Source: Rhodoblastus sp963727035 (GTDB lineage Bacteria; Pseudomonadota; Alphaproteobacteria; Rhizobiales; Beijerinckiaceae). From it: DNA of 64,000 bases. The stretch lies in the NCBI GenBank assembly GCA_963727035.1, contig CAVSEY010000028.1, positions 62,001 through 126,000 on the forward strand. The letters are read 5' to 3'. This document shows, one piece after another, positions 8,491-17,614 of the stretch (the first letter of the stretch is position 1; each line of letters opens with the position of its first letter). The position numbers and the translations under genes were made by a program. The notes beneath the pieces are model-generated. The model saw nothing but the letters and a program-made list of their open reading frames with translations, made no database searches and was not told the DNA's origin.

Positions 8491-9756
8491 ATGAATGTTC
8501 TCCTCATCGGCTCGGGGGGGCGCGAACATGCGCTCGCTCTGGCGCTCGCCAAAAGTCCGCTGCTCGGCCGCCTGTTCGTCGCCCCCGGCAATCCCGGCAC
8601 GGCGCGGGTCGCGCGCAATGTCGCGCTCGACGCGGGCGATTTCGCGCAAGTCATCGCCTTCTGCCGGGCGGAAGCGATCGGCCTCGTCGCGATCGGCCCC
8701 GAACAGCCCCTCGTCGATGGCCTGGTCGATGCGCTGGACGCGGCGGGAATCAAGGCTTTCGGGCCGAGCAAGGCGGCGGCGCGGCTGGAAGGCTCCAAGG
8801 GTTTCACCAAGGATCTCTGCGCCAAATATCGCATCCCGACCGGCGGCTACGGGCGCTTTGCCGACCGCGAACGGGCGCTTGCCTATGTGCGCGAAAAAGG
8901 CGCGCCCATCGTGGTCAAGGCCGACGGCCTCGCCGCCGGCAAGGGCGTGGTCGTCGCCGTGACGCTCGAAGAAGCCGAACAGGCGGTCGATTCGCTTTTT
9001 TCGGGCGCTTTCGGCGCGGCAGGCGCCGAAGCGGTGATCGAGGAATGGCTCGACGGCGAGGAAGCCTCGTTTTTCGCGCTTTGCGACGGCGAGAAGGCGG
9101 TCGCCTTCGCCTCCGCCCAGGACCACAAGCGCGTCGGCGACGGCGACCAGGGGCCCAACACCGGCGGCATGGGCGCCTATTCCCCCGCCCCGGTGATGAC
9201 GCGCGAGATGAGCGCGCAGGTCATGCAGGAAATCATCGAGCCGACCGTCGCGGCGATGAAGGCCGAGGGCTGCCCTTTCCAGGGCGTCCTGTTCGCCGGG
9301 CTGATGATCGGCAAGGACGGTCCCAAGCTGATCGAATACAATACCCGCTTCGGCGACCCGGAATGCCAGGTCATGATGGCGCGGCTCGAGGACGACCTGC
9401 TCGGCCTGCTGCTCGCCTGCGCCGAAGGCCGCCTGCCGCAAGATGTGCGCCTGTCCGACAGGACCGCCCTCGCCGTCGTGATGGCTGCGCGCGGCTACCC
9501 CGGAACGCCCCTCAAGGGCGGACGGATCGAGGCCATCGACGAGGCGGAAAAAATCCCTGGCGTCAGCGTCATCCACGCCGGCACGAAAATGGAGGGCGGC
9601 CATCTCGTCGCCAATGGCGGCCGCGTGCTCAATGTCGTCGCTCTCGCTGACAGCGTCGCGCAAGCGCAGGCCCTTGCCTATCGCGGGGTGGACGCCATTC
9701 GTTTCCCCGACGGCTTCTGGCGCCGCGACATCGGCTGGCGGGCGATCGGGCGCTGA
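8491..9756 (+). CDS. purD: phosphoribosylamine-glycine ligase
   Basis: PurD performs the second step of purine synthesis, ATP-dependent ligation of glycine to phosphoribosylamine giving GAR. The 421-residue protein begins with the typical VLLIGSGGREHALA. It contains the ATP-grasp elements VKADGLAAGKGV near residue 145 and EYNTRFGDPECQ near 285. AAAGAGG lies six bases before the ATG. The leader contains an AT-rich run (8345-8370) and a GC hairpin at 8409-8426. The gene stands alone between unrelated neighbours. Confidence 0.95.
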   Translation: MNVLLIGSGGREHALALALAKSPLLGRLFVAPGNPGTARVARNVALDAGDFAQVIAFCRAEAIGLVAIGPEQPLVDGLVDALDAAGIKAFGPSKAAARLEGSKGFTKDLCAKYRIPTGGYGRFADRERALAYVREKGAPIVVKADGLAAGKGVVVAVTLEEAEQAVDSLFSGAFGAAGAEAVIEEWLDGEEASFFALCDGEKAVAFASAQDHKRVGDGDQGPNTGGMGAYSPAPVMTREMSAQVMQEIIEPTVAAMKAEGCPFQGVLFAGLMIGKDGPKLIEYNTRFGDPECQVMMARLEDDLLGLLLACAEGRLPQDVRLSDRTALAVVMAARGYPGTPLKGGRIEAIDEAEKIPGVSVIHAGTKMEGGHLVANGGRVLNVVALADSVAQAQALAYRGVDAIRFPDGFWRRDIGWRAIGR

Positions 9757-10040
9757 AACGCTCTCTCCCCCGCTCCGGCCATCCGGCCAAGACGACATGT
9801 CTGGTTCGCGCCGCCTTTCGCGCGACAAAAATTAAGATTTCCGATTTTTTTTTGACCTGACAGGGTCCCGCAGCCCCAAATGCTATCGACACGATGAATA
9901 AATGAATATACGAATATAAACATTAACGAGACGCCTTGCCCGCACGCATTGGCGGCATTGATCGGGTTTGGGGCCCGTTTGGCGCTGTTTGCGGTAGCGT
10001 GGGGCATTTGCGCGACGAGAACGAACCTGGGGAGGTTGTG
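9757..10040. other. intergenic region before the SCP2-RND block
   Basis: Just under 300 bases without a gene. A T-run at 9843-9853 follows a GC-rich stretch after purD, and 9890-9930 is AT-rich with repeated GAATA words. These features would suit a terminator for purD and a promoter for the next block, but neither has a clear consensus. I see no small ORF with a plausible start here. Confidence 0.4.
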
Positions 10041-10445
10041 ATGGCGGCGTTGTTTTCTGACGACTGGATGGTTGATTTCGGCAATGCGTGGAATGACAAT
10101 TCCGATCTGGGTGACGCTTTGGCGAAGATCGGGTTCAATTCGGTGATCGCCTATGGTTTTGACAACGAGGATCAGCCGCGCGGGATGATCAAGGTTGAGA
10201 ACGGCTATGTCGTCGAGGCTGGGGCGTACAAGGGTCAGACGGTGAACTGGGACTTGCGGGCGAGCCCGGCGAACTGGGAGAAGTGGTGTTCGAGCGGGAT
10301 CGGGATGATGGGACTTGGCCTGGCCTATACGTCGGGCAAGATCAAGTTCAAGGTTGGCGACTATGGCGCCATGGTCAAGAACCCCGCGATGGCCGGACCT
10401 TTCATCAAGAGTTTCGAAGCGATGGGAAAAGTGCCGCGCAGCTGA
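10041..10445 (+). CDS. SCP2 sterol-carrier-like domain protein
   Basis: A 134-residue cytoplasmic-looking protein with no signal peptide. Its pattern resembles the SCP-2 sterol-transfer fold: an acidic N-terminal helix, beta strands around MIKVENGYVVEAG, then GLAYTSGKIKFKVGDY and a final helix NPAMAGPFIKSFEAMG. SCP2 domains form a lipid-binding hydrophobic tunnel. The start at ATG 10041 is well supported by GGGGAGG five bases upstream. It lies about 80 bases before an RND adaptor-permease pair and shares that block's G-ending codon style. A role in carrying a hydrophobic molecule to or from that pump is inferred. Confidence 0.65.
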   Translation: MAALFSDDWMVDFGNAWNDNSDLGDALAKIGFNSVIAYGFDNEDQPRGMIKVENGYVVEAGAYKGQTVNWDLRASPANWEKWCSSGIGMMGLGLAYTSGKIKFKVGDYGAMVKNPAMAGPFIKSFEAMGKVPRS

Positions 10446-10524
10446 GGCTGGACCGGCTGCGGGCGGACCGCGGCCGTTTTGGCGCGCGTTGAGTGCGCGC
10501 GTTGAGTGAAGGACACCCGCGGCT

Positions 10525-11760
10525 ATGCTTTCCCTGCTGGTCAGAACCCTGCCCATATTGTTTGCCGCCGTTCTCGGCGGGCTGATCGCGTCGTGGGTGA
10601 GCGGGCGCGCGCCGCCGGACGAGGGTTCGTCGAGCTATGCGCCGATGCCGGTGGTGAGCGCGCCGCTGGTCGAGGCGGCGGCGATGGAGACGGCGTCGCG
10701 CTACAAGCTTGGCGGGGTTGTGGAGGCGCGCGAGGTTGTGCGTCTGACGGCGCAGCAGCCGGGGCGGGTCTCCTTCATCGCCGGCCGGGAAGGCGACCGG
10801 GTTGGCGCGGGGGCGATCGTGGTGTCGCTCGACGACGACGCGCTGAGGCCGGAATATCGTTCGGCCTGGGCGTCTCTGGGCGGGGAGATGGCGGCGCAGC
10901 AGAACGCGCAGACCCAGCTGTACCAGAAGCTTTACGGCTTCCGCCAGCCGACGATGGGCGGTCCGGGCTATGACGCCTATGAGCGCGCGTTCACGCCGTT
11001 CTACAACATGTTCCAGAACTTCATGGGCTCGAACGCGCCGGCGATGGGCTCGCCGCCGATGATGACGCAGGACCAGGCGGGAACCTCGCCTTCGGCGATC
11101 AACAACGCGCGGGCCGACTACGAGCGCCAGCAGGCTGGGCTGGTGGCGGCGCAGTCGCGGCTCGACTCGCTTGACCAGCGCCTGCGCGACCGGCGCTCGG
11201 TGGCGCCCTATGCGGCGGTGATCATGGCGCGTCATGTGCGGGTGGGCGACGTGGTTCAGCCTGGCCAGCCGCTGGTGGATCTGGCCGATCCCGACCAGCT
11301 CGACCTGCGCGTGGAGGCTCCGGCGGATCTGGCGCTGAACCTGAAGGTCGGCGACAAGCTGCCGGTGAGCCTTGACCGCGGCAATGTCTGGGCGGTGGTG
11401 GCGCAGATTTTCCCTGGGGCCAACCAGGCCCAGCACACGGTGACGATCAAGGCGGCTTTGCCGCCGGGGGTGGCGGCGGCTCCTGGCATGTATGGGCAGG
11501 CGTGGATTGCCGAGCCCGGCGGCGGCGGGGAGCAGGCCACGGCGCCGTCCCTTCCGCGCAGCGCGATCGTCTATCGCGGGTCTCTGCCCGCGGCTTTCGT
11601 CGTCAACCCCGACGGGACGGCGGAGATGCGCATCCTTCGGCTGGGCGATTCGGCGGGCGACCGGGTTGCGGTGCTGTCCGGCCTGCGGATCGGAGAGCAG
11701 GTGCTCGCGCATCCGGCGCCCGACCTGAAGTCTGGCGATCCCCTCACCATGCGGCGCTGA
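10525..11760 (+). CDS. RND efflux periplasmic adaptor (membrane fusion protein)
   Basis: This 411-residue protein has an N-terminal membrane anchor (LPILFAAVLGGLIASW), a barrel-sandwich half-motif (VVRLTAQQPGRVSFIAGREGD) and a coiled-coil hairpin near residues 115-230. The second lipoyl half (VAPYAAVIMARHVRVGDVVQPGQPL) and beta-barrel domains follow. The hairpin contains an unusual Met/Pro-rich insert around residues 150-190 (YNMFQNFMGSNAPAMGSPPMM). It links an inner-membrane RND pump to an outer-membrane channel, and no channel gene is adjacent. The permease starts 20 bases downstream, so the two are surely co-transcribed. Confidence 0.88.
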   Translation: MLSLLVRTLPILFAAVLGGLIASWVSGRAPPDEGSSSYAPMPVVSAPLVEAAAMETASRYKLGGVVEAREVVRLTAQQPGRVSFIAGREGDRVGAGAIVVSLDDDALRPEYRSAWASLGGEMAAQQNAQTQLYQKLYGFRQPTMGGPGYDAYERAFTPFYNMFQNFMGSNAPAMGSPPMMTQDQAGTSPSAINNARADYERQQAGLVAAQSRLDSLDQRLRDRRSVAPYAAVIMARHVRVGDVVQPGQPLVDLADPDQLDLRVEAPADLALNLKVGDKLPVSLDRGNVWAVVAQIFPGANQAQHTVTIKAALPPGVAAAPGMYGQAWIAEPGGGGEQATAPSLPRSAIVYRGSLPAAFVVNPDGTAEMRILRLGDSAGDRVAVLSGLRIGEQVLAHPAPDLKSGDPLTMRR

Positions 11761-11780
11761 GGCGGAGAAGGCTTAAGCCA

Positions 11781-14700
11781 ATGACCGAAACCGCCGCGCA
11801 CGAAGCAGCCCATCCGAATGGAGGGCGTCCTCCGCATCGCGCCAAGCTGGGCTTTGCCGGGCGGGTGGCGAGCGCCTTTGTCGAATCGCCGCTGACGCCG
11901 CTGCTGCTGATCGCCTTTTTCCTGATCGGCCTTCTGGGGATGGCGATCACGCCGCGCGAGGAAGATCCGCAGATCTCGGTGCCGATGGTGGACATTTTCG
12001 TCGCCTATCCGGGGGCGGCGGCGAGCGAGGTGGCCAATCTGGTGTCGGAGCCGCTGGAGCGGCTGATGTCGGAGCTTCCCGGCGTCAAGCACGTCTATTC
12101 GATGTCGCGCGACGGCCTGTCGATGGTCACGGTGCGCTTCGAGGTCGGCGAGAGGATGGAGACCTCGCTGGTCAAGCTGTACAACAAGCTCTACTCGAAC
12201 ATGGACCTGATCCCCAAGGGCGTGATGCAGCCTTTGGTCAAGCCCAAGAGCATCGACGACGTGCCGGTGGCCACGGTGACGCTCAGCTCGTCGAAGCTGG
12301 ATCTGGTTCAGCTGCGCAAGCTGGGGCTCGACGTTCTGCAGCGCTTCAAGGCGCTTCCCAACACCGGCCAGAGCTTTGTGACGGGCGGCAGCCGGGAGCA
12401 GGTGCGCATCGACGTCGACCCGTCGCGCATGTCCTCGCACAAGGTGACGCTGAGCCAGATCGCGCAGGCGGTGGGGGCGGCGAACCAGCGCATACCCGGC
12501 GGCGACATCGTGGACGGGGGCAAGTGGTTCAATATTTACACCGGCGATTTTCTGGCGACCGTCGCCGACGTGGAGAATCTGGTCATCGCGGTGGACGACA
12601 ACCGGCCGGTGTTCCTGCGCGACATCGCCACGGTGCGCCACGGCGAGTCGGAGACCAAGAGCGTCGTGGACAACAGTGTCCGCGACGCCGACGGGGGCTT
12701 TGTGACGGCGCCTGCGGTGACGGTGGCGGTGGCCAAGAAATACGGCTCCAACGGCATTGTGGTGGCCAACGGGCTGATCCGCGAACTCGACGCGATGAAG
12801 GGCCAGCTGATCCCCGAATCGGTGACGGTGACGGTGACGCGCGACTATGGCGAGACGGCGCAGGACAAGGTCACCCATCTGATCATGAAACTGTTCATCG
12901 TCTCGGCGCTGGTGACGATCCTGGCGCTGCTGACGATGGGGCTGCGCCCGGCGCTGATCGTGATGATCACCATTCCGGCGACACTGCTGATGTCGATCGC
13001 GGTGGCCTATGTGCTGAAGTTCACCATCAACCGGGTGTCGATGTTCGCTTTGGTCTTCGCCATCGGCATTCTGGTGGATGACGCCATCGTGGTGGTGGAG
13101 AACATCTACCGGCGCTGGCTGGAGTTGGGGCGCACCTCCGACCGGATCACGGTCGAGGCGGTGGACGAGGTCGGCAATCCGACGATTCTGGCGACCTTCA
13201 CCGTGGTGGCGGCGCTGCTGCCGATGGGCTTCGTCGGCGACATGATGGGCCCCTACATGCTGCCCATTCCGGTGCTGTCGTCGGCGGCGATGATCTTCTC
13301 GCTGTTTGCGGCCTTTGTCTTCGTGCCGTGGCTGGCGGCGCGGGTCAAGCCGAGCATGTCGGCGTTGAAAAAGGCCGCCGAGAGCGAGCACCGTCAGGCC
13401 GCCGCCATTGGCCGCTGGTACGGCTCGGTGATCGAGCCGATCGCGAACAACAAGCTGGTTGGCTATTTTGTCCTGTTCGCCATCATCGCCGCCATGCTCG
13501 GCGCGGTGTCGATGTTCATGTTCAAGGCGGTGGCGTTCAAGATGCTGCCCTATGACAACAAGTCCGAGCTGCAGGTCGTCATCGACATGCCCGAGGGGAC
13601 GGACCTGTTCGTGACCGCCAATCTCGCCCAGCAGATGGGCGCGGAATTGCGCAAGATCCCCGAGGTCACCGCCTTCCAGACCTATGTGGGGACGTCGTCG
13701 CCATTCAACTTCAACGGTCTGGTGCGCCATTACTTCCTGCGCGGCGAGCCCTGGCAGGGCGACATAGCGGTGCAATTGCTCGACAAGGAGAAGCGCAGCC
13801 GCTCCAGCCACGAGATCGCGCTTTACGTGCGCCGGATCCTGGCGCCGATCGCGGCCTCGGTCGACGCGCGTCTGACGGTGGCCGAGGCGCCGCCCGGGCC
13901 GCCGGTGCTGGCGCCGGTGGTGATCGAGCTTTACGGCCCGACGGCGGAGATCCGCCGCCAGGTGGCGCGCGACCTGCTCGGCATCCTGCACAAGACGCCG
14001 CATCTGGCCGACATCGGCACCTTCATGGAGGCTCCGCACAACAATATCGAGTTCGATGTGGACCGGCTTCGCGCGGCGATGTTCGGGGTGTCGGTGGAGG
14101 ACATCAACCGCGAGGTCATCATGGCGACCGGCGGTTTTGAGGCCGGGCCGTTCCAGCGCATCCGCAATCTCGAACAGGCGACGATCGTGCTGCAGACGCC
14201 GATGGCGACGCGCGGCAATATCGGCAATCTTCTGGCGATGCCGGTGCACAGCCGCGCCGGGGCGATGGTGCCGCTGGGCGAACTCGGCCGCTTCGTCAAG
14301 CGGCCGGTCGATCCGGTGATCTATCACAAGGATCTGCGGGCGGTGGAATATGTGACCGCCGACGTGATCGGCAAGCTCGGCGCGCCGCTTTACGGGATGC
14401 TGGACGTTGAATCCGCCCTCAAGAAATACAAGACGCCGGACGGCGTCCATCTCAGCGGCAACTTCTTCAGCCGGCCGGAGACCGTCAGCCTCAGCGCCTT
14501 CAAATGGGACGGCGAATGGCAGGTCACCTATGTGACCTTCCGCGACATGGGCCTGGCCTTCGGCGCGGCGCTGGTGCTGATCTACATGCTGGTGGTGGCG
14601 GAGTTCCGCAGCTTCATGCTGCCGGCGGTGGTGATGACGCCGATCCCGCTGACCCTGATCGGCATCGTGCCCGGCCATTGGCTGCTGGGGGCGGATTTTA

Positions 14701-15530
14701 CCGCGACCTCGATGATCGGCTTCATCGCGCTGGCCGGCATCATCGTGCGCAACTCGATCCTGCTGGTGGAGTTTGCGCGCGAAAAAGTCCAGGAGGGCTG
14801 GGACGTGCGCGAGGCGGTGCTGACCGCCGGGCGCGTCCGCCTGCGCCCGATCATGATCACCGCCTTGGCGCTGGTGATCGGCTCGATGGTCCTGCTCAGC
14901 GACCCGATCTTCCAGGGCATGGCGGTGTCGCTGCTGTTCGGCTCGCTGGTGGCGACCTTCCTGACCCTGATCGTGATCCCGCTGGGCTGCATCTCGGCGC
15001 GCAAATATTTCAAGACGCGGGTGATCGACGACGACGACGGCGACGATGGCGCGCCGCCGACCGGCCCGGGTTCGGGCCCGGCAGGCCCCGGCCCGGCTCC
15101 GGCTCCCGCGCCGTCGGGCGGCGCGCCCGGCCGCCCGGCCCGCCTGGTCAGGAAAGCCGACGCGGACGCCGCGCCGCCGGCATCGCCCGCGCCGGAAGCC
15201 TCCGGGCGCCCGGCGCGCCTGGTGAAAAAATCCGACGAGCCGCCCGCCGCCCAGAACCCCGCGCCCGAGCCCGTTGCGCCGGCCGCCCCGGGACGCCCGG
15301 CGCGCCTGGTGAAAAAGGCCGAGGAGCCGCCCGTCGCCCAGGCGCCGGAGCCTGCGCCTGAACCGGCGCCGGCCGCGCCGGGACGGCCCCCGCGCCTGGT
15401 CCGGAAAGCCGAGGAGCAACCCGCCGTCGCGGAGCCGGCGCGCGCCGAACCTGAACCTGCGCCCGAGCCCGTGCCCGAGCCGACGCCGGAGCCCGTGCCC
15501 GAGCCCGCCGAGCCGGAGCCTCAGAGCTAG
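11781..15530 (+). CDS. RND-family efflux permease with repeated C-terminal tail
   Basis: The 1249-residue protein has a complete RND permease body of about 1080 residues. It shows a TM4 with adjacent aspartates (GILVDDAIVVVENIYRRW), two large periplasmic loops and IVRNSILLVEFA in the second half. The start is ATG 11781; the open frame upstream overlaps the adaptor. Unlike ordinary RND pumps it continues about 170 residues past the last membrane helix. After an Asp-rich stretch, a Pro/Glu-rich tail carries four copies of GRPxRLVxK near residues 1116, 1142, 1170 and 1200. The substrate is unknown. The ORF ends at TAG inside the tail (see the next entry). Confidence 0.9.
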   Translation: MTETAAHEAAHPNGGRPPHRAKLGFAGRVASAFVESPLTPLLLIAFFLIGLLGMAITPREEDPQISVPMVDIFVAYPGAAASEVANLVSEPLERLMSELPGVKHVYSMSRDGLSMVTVRFEVGERMETSLVKLYNKLYSNMDLIPKGVMQPLVKPKSIDDVPVATVTLSSSKLDLVQLRKLGLDVLQRFKALPNTGQSFVTGGSREQVRIDVDPSRMSSHKVTLSQIAQAVGAANQRIPGGDIVDGGKWFNIYTGDFLATVADVENLVIAVDDNRPVFLRDIATVRHGESETKSVVDNSVRDADGGFVTAPAVTVAVAKKYGSNGIVVANGLIRELDAMKGQLIPESVTVTVTRDYGETAQDKVTHLIMKLFIVSALVTILALLTMGLRPALIVMITIPATLLMSIAVAYVLKFTINRVSMFALVFAIGILVDDAIVVVENIYRRWLELGRTSDRITVEAVDEVGNPTILATFTVVAALLPMGFVGDMMGPYMLPIPVLSSAAMIFSLFAAFVFVPWLAARVKPSMSALKKAAESEHRQAAAIGRWYGSVIEPIANNKLVGYFVLFAIIAAMLGAVSMFMFKAVAFKMLPYDNKSELQVVIDMPEGTDLFVTANLAQQMGAELRKIPEVTAFQTYVGTSSPFNFNGLVRHYFLRGEPWQGDIAVQLLDKEKRSRSSHEIALYVRRILAPIAASVDARLTVAEAPPGPPVLAPVVIELYGPTAEIRRQVARDLLGILHKTPHLADIGTFMEAPHNNIEFDVDRLRAAMFGVSVEDINREVIMATGGFEAGPFQRIRNLEQATIVLQTPMATRGNIGNLLAMPVHSRAGAMVPLGELGRFVKRPVDPVIYHKDLRAVEYVTADVIGKLGAPLYGMLDVESALKKYKTPDGVHLSGNFFSRPETVSLSAFKWDGEWQVTYVTFRDMGLAFGAALVLIYMLVVAEFRSFMLPAVVMTPIPLTLIGIVPGHWLLGADFTATSMIGFIALAGIIVRNSILLVEFAREKVQEGWDVREAVLTAGRVRLRPIMITALALVIGSMVLLSDPIFQGMAVSLLFGSLVATFLTLIVIPLGCISARKYFKTRVIDDDDGDDGAPPTGPGSGPAGPGPAPAPAPSGGAPGRPARLVRKADADAAPPASPAPEASGRPARLVKKSDEPPAAQNPAPEPVAPAAPGRPARLVKKAEEPPVAQAPEPAPEPAPAAPGRPPRLVRKAEEQPAVAEPARAEPEPAPEPVPEPTPEPVPEPAEPEPQS

Positions 15531-15698
15531 CGAGCCCAGCCTGAGCCCCAGCCTGAGCCCGAGCCGGCGCCTGAGCCCCAGCCGGCGCCTGAGCCCGAGG
15601 CGGACAAGGGGCAGCGTCCGCCGTCATCGAAGCGCGAGCGCAGCTTGCGCGGCATCCGCCTCAAGGACATATCCTACGATCCGGGAGATCAGGGATGA
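15531..15698 (+). other. open continuation of the RND permease tail after TAG
   Basis: After the TAG at 15528-15530 the same frame remains open for another 55 codons. It continues the Pro-Glu repeat and ends with a basic segment and SLRGIRLKDISYDPGDQG before TGA 15696-15698. That TGA overlaps the ATG of the next gene as ATGA, the usual mark of a coupled operon junction. The simplest reading is that the permease ORF once ended here (about 1305 residues) and that the TAG is a nonsense change or a sequence error. Confidence 0.6.
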
Positions 15699-16183
15699 AA
15701 CGCGACAGGATCCAATCGACAGGACTTGCGACAGGATTTGCGACAAGGCTTGCGACCGGGCTTGCGGCGCTGGCCGCGCTGGCGGCGCTGGCGGCGACCG
15801 CCGAGGCCGCGACCTTCAGCGACCTCGCCGGCGCACGGGAGGAGCCGCCGGCCGCGCCGGTCATTCCCCCGGACATGTTCGGCGGGCCTCAGGGGGCCAT
15901 TCCGCGCCCGCTCGACGCGCCGGCGTCCGCCCAGGTCCCGCCCGGCGGCTGGACGCCGCCCCAGGCCTATCTGCCCTATGGCCCCGCCGGCGACCTGCCG
16001 AACGCGCGGCTCCAGACCTGGACCTTCGGCCAGGTCAATTCGACGACGGACCCGTTCAACAGCGCGGGTCTGAGCACGCCTTACATGTTTGTGCCCTGGA
16101 GCACGCCGCTGTCGGCCTGGTCCAATGCGCAGACATGGAACTGGTGGCATGAACGCGCGGGCGTTCAGCCGCCATACTGGTAG
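15695..16183 (+). CDS. small exported protein of unknown function
   Basis: The 162-residue protein has a long signal peptide whose n-region repeats LATGFATRLATGL, ending at about TAEA-ATF. The mature part is rich in Pro, Ala and Gly. Its last 60 residues are aromatic and Asn/Ser-rich (TWTFGQVNSTTDPFNSAG, then WSNAQTWNWWHERAG). I do not recognise a family. The start overlaps the read-through frame of the permease, which places it in the same operon. An envelope partner of the pump is the natural guess. No cysteines are present, so it is not a lipoprotein. Confidence 0.65.
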   Translation: MKRDRIQSTGLATGFATRLATGLAALAALAALAATAEAATFSDLAGAREEPPAAPVIPPDMFGGPQGAIPRPLDAPASAQVPPGGWTPPQAYLPYGPAGDLPNARLQTWTFGQVNSTTDPFNSAGLSTPYMFVPWSTPLSAWSNAQTWNWWHERAGVQPPYW

Positions 16184-16223
16184 GGAAGCCTTCGCAACCC
16201 GCCATCGAGTAGGGGAGAGTAAA

Positions 16224-16741
16224 ATGAAACAGGGACTCGCACTTGCAATATTCCTCGGCGCCGCCGGCCTCGCCGGCGCGGCTTACGCCGAGCAGATCCC
16301 GCCGCCGAACGGCCCTTACGCCGCCGCGCAGCAGCCCGCCGAGGCCGGCCCCGCCAATGGCCAGCAGGCCCAGGCCAACAACCCGAACTGGGGCCCGCCC
16401 CCGCCGCCCCCGCCGCCCTATGGCTATGACTATCCGCAGCCGCCGGCGGCCCCCGGCAAGACCGCGTCCGGACAGCCCGCCGCCCCGCAGGCCTGGGCTC
16501 CGCCCCCGCCCCGCCGCCCTATGGCTATGGCCCCGCTTACGGCCCGCGCTACGGCAATTATGACGGTGACCGCTACTACGGCCGCGGCTATGGCTCCGGC
16601 CGGGGCAACGGCCGTGGCCACATGAACGGCAACTTCAGCTTCGGCGGCGACGCCGACACCGACATGAACGGCTCGGGCGACAACGACTGGAACGGCTACA
16701 ACCGCGGCCGCCGCGGCGGCTGGGGACCCGGCGGGTGGTAA
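16224..16741 (+). CDS. Gly/Asn/Tyr-rich exported protein, frameshifted
   Basis: The protein starts at ATG 16224, preceded by AGGGGAGAG, with a signal peptide (LALAIFLGAAGLAGAAYA) and a Pro-rich segment containing PPPPPPPPYGYDYP. Near 16510 the frame breaks in a C-run. The other frame then continues as YGYGPAYGPRYG, RGNGRGHMNGNFSF and DADTDMNGSGDNDWNG, ending GGW and TAA 16739-16741. One extra C would restore a protein of about 172 residues with a second PPPPPPYGYG repeat. Composition resembles small Gly/Tyr-rich envelope or sulfur-globule-like proteins. Read literally, the first frame yields a 133-residue product with a spurious Ala/Thr end. Confidence 0.6.
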
Positions 16742-16770
16742 AACCGCCAAAAGCCTGACCTGACATGATC

Positions 16771-16800
16771 GATGGCCGGCGGCTAATCCCGGCGGCCATC
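16771..16800 (+). terminator. hairpin after the SCP2-RND block
   Basis: Arms GATGGCCG and CGGCCATC form an eight-pair stem 30 bases after the Gly-rich gene. The following TGCTAAAATT lacks a strong U-tract. It is placed where a terminator would be expected, but on sequence alone it is only a candidate. Confidence 0.4.
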
Positions 16801-17156
<356 letters not shown>

Positions 17157-17296
17157 GCTCCGGTGCGGGTGTTTAGGGCCCGCGCGCGGTCCTGTCAATC
17201 GCAACGCGCGTGCTGCGCCGGAAAACTTGTTCCGGCGCGCGCGAAGGCCTAAAAGGCGGCATTCCCGCCGGTTCGTCCCTCTCGCCCGGAGTCACA

Positions 17297-17614
17297 ATGT
17301 CCGCCGCCGCCTTTCTCCTTCCCGTGTTCCGGATTGTCGATTTGGCCATCAATCTTTATTGGTGGGTCATCATCGTCATGGCCGTCATGTCCTGGCTGCT
17401 CGCCTTCGACGTGATCAACATGCGCAACGATTTCGTTCGCTCGGTGTGGAACGGCGTCAACGCCCTGACCGAGCCTGCGCTCAGGCCGATCCGCCGCTTC
17501 CTGCCGCCGATCGGCGGCATGGACATTTCCCCTATCGTGCTCCTGCTGCTGCTGTCCTTCATCCAGATGGAGCTGAATCAGCTGGCGCGGGCGCTCATCA
17601 TGTCCTCGATGTGA
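17297..17614 (+). CDS. YggT family membrane protein
   Basis: This 105-residue protein has two hydrophobic segments (residues about 8-35 and 75-97) flanking the family motif PALRPIRRFLPPIGGMDISP. YggT proteins are small inner-membrane proteins linked in other bacteria to osmotic tolerance and cell division, but their biochemical role is not settled. ATG 17297 follows GGAG. The stop overlaps the GTG start of the DUF167 gene, a pairing seen widely in proteobacteria. Confidence 0.88.
   Translation: MSAAAFLLPVFRIVDLAINLYWWVIIVMAVMSWLLAFDVINMRNDFVRSVWNGVNALTEPALRPIRRFLPPIGGMDISPIVLLLLLSFIQMELNQLARALIMSSM

Noticed and set aside
9960..10035. Sigma-54 promoter ahead of the SCP2 gene
   Set aside because: GG and GC elements are present near TTTGGCGCTGTTTGC but are eight bases apart rather than the required ten.
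11571..15419. Very long antisense ORF opposite the RND permease, with similar ones opposite nadA-nadB and sdhA
   Set aside because: They are His/Arg/Gln-rich complements of real genes in GC-rich DNA, with no family motifs or start signals.
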